DNA from: Intrasporangium_A sp051961875
GTDB lineage: Bacteria; Actinomycetota; Actinomycetes; Actinomycetales; Dermatophilaceae
DNA: 9,942 nt
Direction: 5' to 3'
NCBI RefSeq assembly: GCF_051961875.1
Contig: NZ_JBQCCV010000174.1
Span: 1 to 9,942 of the forward strand
Shown piece after piece: positions 1-5,717 of this stretch (position 1 is the first letter of the stretch; each line of letters opens with the position of its first letter). The position numbers were made by a program, and so were the translations under genes. A model generated the notes under the pieces. The model had not been told where the DNA came from and ran no database searches. It saw only the letters and a program-made list of their open reading frames with translations.

Positions 1-430
1 GGCGATCCTGGAGAGCCTCGAGCGGGTGCGGGACCAGGAGGTCGAGCGTGGCGTGTGCCTCGTCGGGCCGCACCGCGACGACCTCGTGCTGAGCCTGGGC
101 GACCTGCCGGCGAAGGGCTACGCGAGCCACGGGGAGTCGTGGAGCTTCGCCCTCGGGCTGAAGCTCGCGGCATACCGGCTGCTCCGGCGCGACCTCGGCG
201 ACGACCCGGTGCTGATCCTCGACGACGTGTTCGCCGAGCTCGACACCGGCCGCCGCGACCGGCTCGCCGAGCTCGTCGCGGACTGCGAGCAGGTCCTCAT
301 CACGGCTGCGGTGGGCGCGGACGTGCCGACCGCCCTGCGCGAGTCCGGCGAGACGTATGCCGTGGAACTGGGTCACGTCTCCGCGCCGGCCAGCGACTCA
401 GACGCCGAGTCGGAGTCCGGCGATGAGTGA
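1..430 (+). CDS. recF: DNA replication/repair protein RecF, C-terminal part (5' end outside window)
   Basis: RecF is an SMC-like ABC ATPase that binds gapped DNA and helps load RecA at stalled forks. Only the last ~142 residues are present; the frame is open to the left edge. Visible motifs in order are the RecF-typical VGPHRDDL (nt 62-85), the ABC signature region in its actinobacterial form ASHGESWSFAL (from nt 122), and Walker B with the following D-loop, LILDDVFAELD (nt 212-244). The final ~25 residues are a Ser/Asp/Glu-rich tail. The stop TGA (428-430) overlaps the start of the next gene by 8 nt, which suggests translational coupling. recF directly before a DUF721 gene and gyrB is the normal order near actinobacterial origins. 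Identification is secure; the N-terminal Walker A region cannot be checked here. Confidence 0.96.
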   Translation, partial: AILESLERVRDQEVERGVCLVGPHRDDLVLSLGDLPAKGYASHGESWSFALGLKLAAYRLLRRDLGDDPVLILDDVFAELDTGRRDRLAELVADCEQVLITAAVGADVPTALRESGETYAVELGHVSAPASDSDAESESGDE

Positions 431-974
431 GGTCGAGGAGCCCGGCGCCGAGGGTGGCGCCGGCGAGGGCCCGGCAGTGGAGGACGCGGCGGCGGCCGCC
501 CTCTCTCGCGCGCGAGCAGCGGCCCGGGAGAAGGGTCTGCGCCCGGGGATGAAGCCGCGCAAGCGGGTTCGGCCGCTGGGCCAGGGGGTGACGCTGTCGG
601 GAGCCGGCCGGGACGGCCGGGACCCGACCCTGCTGGGAGACCAGCTCGACCGGCTCATCGCGGACCGCGGCTGGAAGGTTGACGTCGCCGTCGGCTCGGT
701 CATGGGCCGGTGGACGGACATCGTCGGCACGGACATCGCCCAGCACGTCGAGCCCGTCTCGTTCACCGATGGTGTGCTGACGGTGCGGGCCGACTCGACG
801 GCGTGGGCGACCCAGATGCGGCTGCTCGCCTCGAACGTCCTGGCCCGGGTCGACGAGGAGATCGGTGCCGGCGCGGTGACCGAGCTGAAGGTCTTCGGGC
901 CGGGCGGCCCGTCCTGGCGACGCGGCCCGCGGCGCTCTCCAGACTCCCGCGGGCCCCGCGACACCTACGGGTGA
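423..974 (+). CDS. dciA: DciA family (DUF721) protein
   Basis: This is a 183-aa protein of the DUF721 family, whose members include DciA, the replicative-helicase (DnaB) partner used by bacteria that lack DnaC. The ATG at 423 lies inside the recF stop (ATGAGTGA) and gives a protein of normal family length; an upstream in-frame start at 357 would overlap recF much further and is not needed. Residues 1-70 are an Ala/Glu-rich then Arg/Lys-rich, probably flexible segment. The DUF721 domain spans about residues 73-165, with VGSVMGRWTDIVG, a DGVLTVRADSTAWATQ stretch and an RLLASNVLARV helix. The tail PSWRRGPR...RGPRDTYG is the characteristic actinobacterial ending. It very likely shares a transcript with recF. 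The family call is strong; the helicase-loader role is inferred from characterised DciA proteins. Confidence 0.93.
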   Translation: MSEVEEPGAEGGAGEGPAVEDAAAAALSRARAAAREKGLRPGMKPRKRVRPLGQGVTLSGAGRDGRDPTLLGDQLDRLIADRGWKVDVAVGSVMGRWTDIVGTDIAQHVEPVSFTDGVLTVRADSTAWATQMRLLASNVLARVDEEIGAGAVTELKVFGPGGPSWRRGPRRSPDSRGPRDTYG

Positions 975-1047
975 CTCCGCCGGACGCCACCATGTGTGAG
1001 TCCGCTGCGCGCCGGTGTCACGACGGGCGGATGTCGGCGCCCGGGCT

Positions 1048-1053
1048 GACACT
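1048..1053 (+). promoter_or_regulatory. Possible -10 element (GACACT) for a leaderless protease transcript
   Basis: The 85-nt gap between dciA and the protease gene has no Shine-Dalgarno-like purine run before ATG 1060. GACACT ends 6 nt before that ATG, which is where a -10 hexamer would sit if transcription began at the start codon. No convincing -35 element is visible. This is a weak positional argument only; read-through from recF-dciA is equally possible. Confidence 0.22.
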
Positions 1054-1059
1054 GTTCCC

Positions 1060-2487
1060 ATGAGGTGCCGATCGATCATCCCGCCGTACATCCTCCAGCA
1101 GCTCGCCCAGGCCGACGACGATGACCTCGCCCAGCGCGCCCGGGCGTCCCTGCGGGCCGACGAGCAGTTCCGGACGGACCGGCGCACCCAGCCCGCAGCC
1201 GTCCACGAGCACAAGGCCGCCCGGCCGGCGTCGCCCGCGCTTCCCGGCCTCAAGCGCACGATCGCCGATGCGCAGCACCAGCTGACCACGCCCGGCACGA
1301 CGGTGCGCACCGAGGGCCAGCCGCCCGTCGCGGACCCGGCGGTCGACGAGGCCTACGACGGTCTTGGTTTCACGTGGAACCTCTACGACAAGGTCTATGA
1401 CCGCGACTCGATCGACGGCAAGGGGATGCCGCTCCTCGCGACGGTGCACTACGGCCAGAGCTATGACAACGCCTTCTGGGACGGCACCCAGATGGTGTTC
1501 GGCGACGGCGACGGGGTCGTGTTCCAGCGGTTCACCAGGAGCGTCGACGTCATGGGGCACGAGCTGACTCACGCGGTCACCGCCCACACGGCGGGCCTGC
1601 TCTACCAGGGCCAGTCCGGCGCCCTCAACGAGTCGATCTCCGACGTCTTCGGCAGTCTCGTCAAGCAGTACCACCTCGGCCAGAGCGCGGAGCAGGCCGA
1701 CTGGCTCATCGGTGCCGACCTGCTCGCGCCCGGGGTCAAGGGCCGCGCCCTGCGCGACATGCACCACCCCGGAACCGCCTACGACGACCCCCGCCTCGGC
1801 AAGGACCCGCAGCCGGCCGACATGGCGCACTATGTCGACACCACCGACGACAACGGCGGTGTCCACCTCAACTCCGGCATTCCCAACCGCGCATTCTGTC
1901 TCGCCTGCCTCGCCGTCGGCGGCAACGCCTGGGAGACGATCGGCCCCGTCTGGTACGCCGTCCTCACCGGCCCCGCGATCAAGGCCGACTGCGACTTCTC
2001 GACCTTCGCCCAGCTCACGGTCGACGCGGCCGCGGCCACCCATGGCGAGGGTTCGGTCGAGCAGGCCGCCGTGCGGGACGCCTGGGTCATGGTCGGCGTC
2101 CTCGTCCAGACCGCGGGGAGCGCCGCGGCGTCCGGGCCGGCAGCGGGCGGGGTGGAAACCCCGGGTGCCGGGCACGACGTCCGTGAAGCCCAGGGCGAGG
2201 TGCCCGGTGCCGATACCGAGGTCCTGCTGCGGCGCACCGGAGGGTTCGCCGGCCTCACCCGTGAGCGGCCCTTCACGCTGGGTGACCTGCCCGATCGCGA
2301 CACCAAGAACTGGCAGCACCTGCTCGCCGCGCCGACCCTCCAGCAGATCGCCACCGAGGAAGGCGGGCACCCCGACATGTTCTGCTACTCCATCACGTGC
2401 CGTGAGGCCGACGTTGACGTCACGGTCGCCGAGCCGCACCTGCCGGAGGCGATCCACGAGCTCTTCGAGCGGACCCTGGAGGGCTGA
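1060..2487 (+). CDS. Protealysin-like M4 metalloprotease with C-terminal emfourin-like inhibitor domain
   Basis: This is a 475-aa zinc endopeptidase of the thermolysin (M4) family. Residues 1-50 resemble the short protealysin propeptide, with IIPPYIL near the N-terminus. The zinc site is H167-E168-L-T-H171 with E191 in ALNES, and the 24-residue H-to-E spacing equals thermolysin's H142-E166. DNGGVHLNSG holds the transition-state pair D264/H269, equivalent to thermolysin D226/H231, so all catalytic residues are present. The catalytic domain ends near residue 348. A ~38-residue Ala/Gly/Pro-rich linker leads to residues 387-475, which begin VLLRRTGGFAGLTRERP and resemble emfourin (M4in), the inhibitor usually encoded beside protealysin. 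No signal peptide is present, so a cytoplasmic location is likely. ATG 1060 was chosen because homologues start just before the CSIIPPY-like motif; the in-frame GTG at 1015 would add 15 unrelated residues. Confidence 0.92.
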   Translation: MRCRSIIPPYILQQLAQADDDDLAQRARASLRADEQFRTDRRTQPAAVHEHKAARPASPALPGLKRTIADAQHQLTTPGTTVRTEGQPPVADPAVDEAYDGLGFTWNLYDKVYDRDSIDGKGMPLLATVHYGQSYDNAFWDGTQMVFGDGDGVVFQRFTRSVDVMGHELTHAVTAHTAGLLYQGQSGALNESISDVFGSLVKQYHLGQSAEQADWLIGADLLAPGVKGRALRDMHHPGTAYDDPRLGKDPQPADMAHYVDTTDDNGGVHLNSGIPNRAFCLACLAVGGNAWETIGPVWYAVLTGPAIKADCDFSTFAQLTVDAAAATHGEGSVEQAAVRDAWVMVGVLVQTAGSAAASGPAAGGVETPGAGHDVREAQGEVPGADTEVLLRRTGGFAGLTRERPFTLGDLPDRDTKNWQHLLAAPTLQQIATEEGGHPDMFCYSITCREADVDVTVAEPHLPEAIHELFERTLEG

Positions 2488-2490
2488 CCC

Positions 2491-3057
2491 ATGCCGACCC
2501 ACGTCGCACTCCTTCGTGGCATCAACGTCGGCGGCGCCGGCAAGCTGCCCATGGCCCAGCTCCGCGAGGTGCTCGAGAGCCTCGGCCACGCCGACGTCGC
2601 GACCTACATCCAGAGCGGCAACGCGGTGTTCACGCCCGACTCTTCAGCGCCCACCGCGGACCTCGCTCGGGCGCTCGAGGACGCCATCGAGGCGGCTGCC
2701 GGCTTCCGACCTCCCGCCGTCGTGCTGACCGCCACCGAGCTCGAAGCCGTCCACGCGGACAACCCCTTCCCACGGGTGACCGAGCCGAAGCAGTTGCACG
2801 CGGGCTTCTTCCCCGCGCCGCTCGGCAAGACGTATGCGGCCCAGGCCCGTGACGCTCAACGGCTGGCTCACGAGCAGGGCAGCCGGGACGAGGTCGTCGT
2901 CGAGGGCCCGGTCGTCTACCTCCACACCCCCGACGGGTTGGGCCGGAGCCGGCTCGCCGAGCTGCTCGGGCGGATCAAGGCCGATGGCACCAAGCCCCAG
3001 GGCACCTTCCGCAACTGGGTGACGGTGACGAAGCTGCTGGCGATGCTCGACGCTTGA
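2491..3057 (+). CDS. DUF1697 family protein
   Basis: This 188-aa protein has the full DUF1697 pattern: an N-terminal ALLRGINVGGAGKLPM, then LGHADVATYIQSGNAVF, and a C-terminal TFRNWVTVTKLLAML. The length matches the family norm (about 170-190 aa), so it looks intact. The family has no established biochemical function; it is a small soluble alpha/beta protein common in soil actinobacteria and firmicutes. There is no signal peptide or membrane segment. The ATG lies 3 nt after the protease stop and is preceded by GGAGGG (2478-2483) at a 7-nt spacing, inside the end of the protease gene. The two genes are therefore almost certainly cotranscribed and translationally coupled. A functional link to the protease is suggested only by this arrangement. 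Confidence 0.9.
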   Translation: MPTHVALLRGINVGGAGKLPMAQLREVLESLGHADVATYIQSGNAVFTPDSSAPTADLARALEDAIEAAAGFRPPAVVLTATELEAVHADNPFPRVTEPKQLHAGFFPAPLGKTYAAQARDAQRLAHEQGSRDEVVVEGPVVYLHTPDGLGRSRLAELLGRIKADGTKPQGTFRNWVTVTKLLAMLDA

Positions 3058-3127
3058 GACGCTCCCGTGACGGCGGGTAGAGACGACGTCAGGAATCGTC
3101 GCGCAGGGGCGCTCAGGGCCCGGGTCG

Positions 3128-3146
3128 TGATCCTCCCCTCGGATCA
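3128..3146. repeat. Short perfect inverted repeat downstream of the DUF1697 gene
   Basis: TGATCC (3128-3133) and GGATCA (3141-3146) form a perfect 6-bp dyad around a 7-nt pyrimidine-rich loop, about 70 nt after the DUF1697 stop and about 70 nt before the putative gyrB -10 element. There is no T-tract, so it is not a convincing intrinsic terminator; a protein-binding dyad or chance are both possible. Confidence 0.3.
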
Positions 3147-3213
3147 GCCGGTCCCAACGCGCCACGACGGCGATTGCGGGCCTCCCAAGGCATGTTTCGG
3201 GGTCCGCGGACGT

Positions 3214-3219
3214 TAGACT
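3214..3219 (+). promoter_or_regulatory. Candidate gyrB -10 promoter element (TAGACT)
   Basis: TAGACT fits the actinobacterial housekeeping -10 pattern TAnnnT and stands out in GC-rich sequence. A TTGxxx -35 at 17-18 nt is not visible; the nearest T-rich stretch is TGTTTC (3193-3198), 15 nt upstream. Transcription would start near 3226 and give a gyrB leader of about 104 nt, which is also an argument against the upstream in-frame gyrB starts at 3222 and 3240. Confidence 0.45.
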
Positions 3220-3258
3220 GAGTGGGTTGCGGCTCGACCATGGCGTCGGGCCGCCCCG

Positions 3259-3299
3259 GTGTCGCCATCACGCACGTACTCGTGCGGCGCCGGCGACAC
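3259..3299 (+). promoter_or_regulatory. Nested stem-loop in the gyrB 5' leader
   Basis: GTGTCGCC (3259-3266) pairs perfectly with GGCGACAC (3292-3299). Nested inside it, CGCACG (3271-3276) pairs with CGTGCG (3281-3286) around a TACT loop. The structure would form in the gyrB leader RNA, 20 nt upstream of the GAGGAG ribosome binding site at 3320-3325. Part of the inner hairpin (3277-3284) can instead pair with 3313-3320, directly next to that site, so two alternative folds exist. The pairing is read directly from the sequence; a regulatory role is inferred. Confidence 0.45.
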
Positions 3300-3329
3300 A
3301 CCTGCATTGCACCACGAGTGAGGAGCGAC

Positions 3330-5588
3330 GTGTCCGAGGCCGACGAGACGCCAGAGATCAACCCAGCAGAGCCGACGACGGACACCACCCCGGACCCGAC
3401 GGCCGCCGCAGCCGAGGCAGCGGCCGAGGCGCTCCCCCAGCCGGAGCCCTCTCCTGCTGCCGAGGAGATCGGCATCGCTGAGACCCTCGAGCCGATCGGT
3501 GACGACCCCTTCCTCCGTCATCCGCACCCGGACCAGAAGCCGAACGGCGTCGACTACGACGCGAGCGCGATCACCGTCCTCGAGGGCCTGGAGGCGGTTC
3601 GCAAGCGTCCCGGCATGTACATCGGCTCGACGGGTGAGCGGGGCCTGCACCACCTGGTGTGGGAGATCGTCGACAACGCCGTGGACGAGGCGCTCGCCGG
3701 CTACGCCGACACGATCGACGTCACCCTCATGGCGGACGGCGCCGTGCGCGTCAAGGACAACGGCCGCGGCATCCCCACGGACATCCACCCGGTCGAGAAG
3801 ATCAGCGCCGTCGAGCTGGTCCTCACCCAGCTGCACGCCGGCGGCAAGTTCGGCGGGGGCGGCTACAAGGTCTCCGGCGGCCTCCACGGCGTGGGCTCCT
3901 CCGTCGTCAACGCCCTGTCGACCCGACTCGACGTCTGCGTCCGGCAGAAGGGCCACGCCTTCCGGATGAGCTTCAGCCACGGCGTCCCGACCGGCCCCCT
4001 CCAGGAGATGGAGGAGACGGACGCGACCGGCACGACGATCACCTTCTGGGCCAATCCCGAGATCTTCGAGACCACCGTCTACGACTTCGAGACGATCCGG
4101 GCGCGCTTCCAGCAGATGGCCTTCCTCAACAAGGGCCTGACGATCAACCTCATCGACGAGCGGGTCGAGCAGCACCCGGACCTGCAGGACGAGGACCTCG
4201 ACGAGATCGACTCCGACATCCAGGAGGTCGACACCGACGAGGACGACGACCCGGCGACGACCGGTGACCGGCAGACGGTCCAGGCCCGCAAGGTCAGCTA
4301 CCGCTACGACGGCGGCCTCGTCGACTACGTCCACCACCTCAACGGTTCGAAGCGCAACGAACCGGTGCACGCCGACGTCATCAGCTTCGACGTCGAGGAC
4401 GAGTCGAAGGCCCTCAGCCTCGAGGTCGCGATGCAGTGGACGACGGCGTTCAGCGAGTCGGTCCACACCTACGCCAACACCATCAACACGCATGAGGGTG
4501 GGACGCACGAGGAGGGCTTCCGCGCGGCGCTGACCAAGCTCGTCAACGAGTTCGCCCGGAAGCAGAACCTCCTCAAGGAGAAGGACGACAACCTCACCGG
4601 CGACGACGTCCGTGAGGGACTGACCGCGGTCATCTCCGTCAAGCTCGGCGACCCGCAGTTCGAGGGCCAGACGAAGACGAAGCTCGGCAACTCCGAGGTG
4701 AAGGGCTTCGTCCAGCGGGCCATGACCGACGAGTTCGGCCACTGGCTCGAGGCCCACCCCAACGAGGGCAAGGACGTCGTCCGCAAGTCGATCCAGGCGG
4801 CGGCGGCGCGGATGGCCGCCCGCAAGGCACGCGAGGCGACGCGCCGCAAGGGCCTGCTCGAGTCGGGCGGCCTGCCGGGCAAGCTCAAGGACTGCCAGAG
4901 CAAGGATCCGAGCGTCTCCGAGGTGTTCATCGTCGAGGGCGACTCGGCGGGCGGCTCCGCGACGCAGGCCCGCAACCCGCACACCCAGGCGATCCTGCCG
5001 ATCCGCGGCAAGATCCTCAACGTCGAGAAGGCCCGGATCGACAAGATCCTCGCCAACCAGGAGGTCCAGGCCCTCATCTCGGCGTTCGGCACCGGCATCG
5101 GCGAGGATTTCGAGCTCGCGAAGGCCCGCTACCACAAGATCATCCTCATGGCCGATGCCGACGTGGACGGCATGCACATCCGGACGCTGCTGCTGACGCT
5201 CCTGTTCCGGTTCATGCGCCCGCTCATCGAGGCCGGCTACGTCTACCTCGCCCAGCCGCCGCTCTTCCGGCTCCGGTGGAGCAATGCCCCGCACCAGTTC
5301 GCGTACTCCGACCGTGAGCGCGACGGCCTGAGGGAGATCGGTGAGGGCAACGGCTGGCGGCTGCCGAAGGACAACCCGATCCAGCGCTACAAGGGCCTCG
5401 GCGAGATGAACTACACCGAGCTCGGCGAGACCACGATGGACCCCGAGACCCGCACCCTGCTGCAGGTCACCCTCGATGACGCGGCCAAGGCCGACGAGGT
5501 CTTCTCGGTCCTGATGGGTGAGGACGTCGAGTCGCGGCGCACGTTCATCCAGAAGAACGCCCGCGACGTCCGGTTCTTGGACATCTGA
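3330..5588 (+). CDS. gyrB: DNA gyrase subunit B
   Basis: GyrB is the ATPase subunit of DNA gyrase, which introduces negative supercoils as a GyrA2GyrB2 tetramer. The start is GTG 3330, preceded by GAGGAG (3320-3325), giving 752 aa. Residues 1-72 are an acidic Ala/Pro/Thr-rich extension not needed for the fold. The GHKL ATPase follows: RKRPGMYIGS, catalytic E112 and Mg-binding N116 in EIVDNAVDEA, D143 in DNGRGIP, and the ATP lid GGLHGVGSSVVNAL. Residues 284-313 are a strikingly acidic insertion in the transducer region (16 Asp/Glu of 30). The TOPRIM domain has E536 in EGDSAGG and the metal-binding D609-x-D611-x-D613. The C-terminus, with YKGLGEMN and ending DVRFLDI, is typical of the short actinobacterial form, without the ~170-aa E. 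coli insert. gyrA follows 129 nt downstream. Confidence 0.98.
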   Translation: MSEADETPEINPAEPTTDTTPDPTAAAAEAAAEALPQPEPSPAAEEIGIAETLEPIGDDPFLRHPHPDQKPNGVDYDASAITVLEGLEAVRKRPGMYIGSTGERGLHHLVWEIVDNAVDEALAGYADTIDVTLMADGAVRVKDNGRGIPTDIHPVEKISAVELVLTQLHAGGKFGGGGYKVSGGLHGVGSSVVNALSTRLDVCVRQKGHAFRMSFSHGVPTGPLQEMEETDATGTTITFWANPEIFETTVYDFETIRARFQQMAFLNKGLTINLIDERVEQHPDLQDEDLDEIDSDIQEVDTDEDDDPATTGDRQTVQARKVSYRYDGGLVDYVHHLNGSKRNEPVHADVISFDVEDESKALSLEVAMQWTTAFSESVHTYANTINTHEGGTHEEGFRAALTKLVNEFARKQNLLKEKDDNLTGDDVREGLTAVISVKLGDPQFEGQTKTKLGNSEVKGFVQRAMTDEFGHWLEAHPNEGKDVVRKSIQAAAARMAARKAREATRRKGLLESGGLPGKLKDCQSKDPSVSEVFIVEGDSAGGSATQARNPHTQAILPIRGKILNVEKARIDKILANQEVQALISAFGTGIGEDFELAKARYHKIILMADADVDGMHIRTLLLTLLFRFMRPLIEAGYVYLAQPPLFRLRWSNAPHQFAYSDRERDGLREIGEGNGWRLPKDNPIQRYKGLGEMNYTELGETTMDPETRTLLQVTLDDAAKADEVFSVLMGEDVESRRTFIQKNARDVRFLDI

Positions 5589-5603
5589 GCCGCCCTCGAA
5601 GGA

Positions 5604-5656
5604 CCACTTCGTGCAGACCCCGCGGAGGCCCGCCCAGCGCGGGAGGCGCGAAGTGG
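5604..5656 (+). promoter_or_regulatory. Long stem-loop in the gyrB-gyrA spacer
   Basis: CCACTTCGTGC (5604-5614) pairs with GCGCGAAGTGG (5646-5656) as an 11-bp stem with a single G-U pair. Inside it, CCCGC (5629-5633) and GCGGG (5639-5643) form a second small hairpin. It begins 15 nt after the gyrB stop and ends 61 nt before the gyrA start. No T-tract follows, so it looks less like a terminator than like an RNA processing, stabilising or attenuation element. Function is unproven. Confidence 0.5.
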
Positions 5657-5680
5657 CCGTTCGATGCGAGCGGCATACCG

Positions 5681-5688
5681 ACAATTGT
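5681..5688. repeat. AT-rich 8-bp palindrome ahead of gyrA
   Basis: ACAATTGT is a perfect palindrome in an otherwise GC-rich spacer, 29 nt before the gyrA start. It could be part of a gyrA promoter or operator, but no full -35/-10 pair can be assigned with confidence. Confidence 0.25.
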
Positions 5689-5717
5689 GAAACCGATGAC
5701 ACGACAAGGGAACTGAC

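Noticed and set aside
1015..1059. Upstream GTG start for the protease
   Set aside because: It adds 15 residues absent from protealysin-type propeptides, which begin just before the IIPPY motif; ATG 1060 fits the family.
3222..3329. Upstream GTG 3222 or ATG 3240 as the gyrB start
   Set aside because: They fall at or just after the likely promoter and through the leader hairpins, lack a ribosome binding site and encode no conserved residues; GTG 3330 has GAGGAG upstream.
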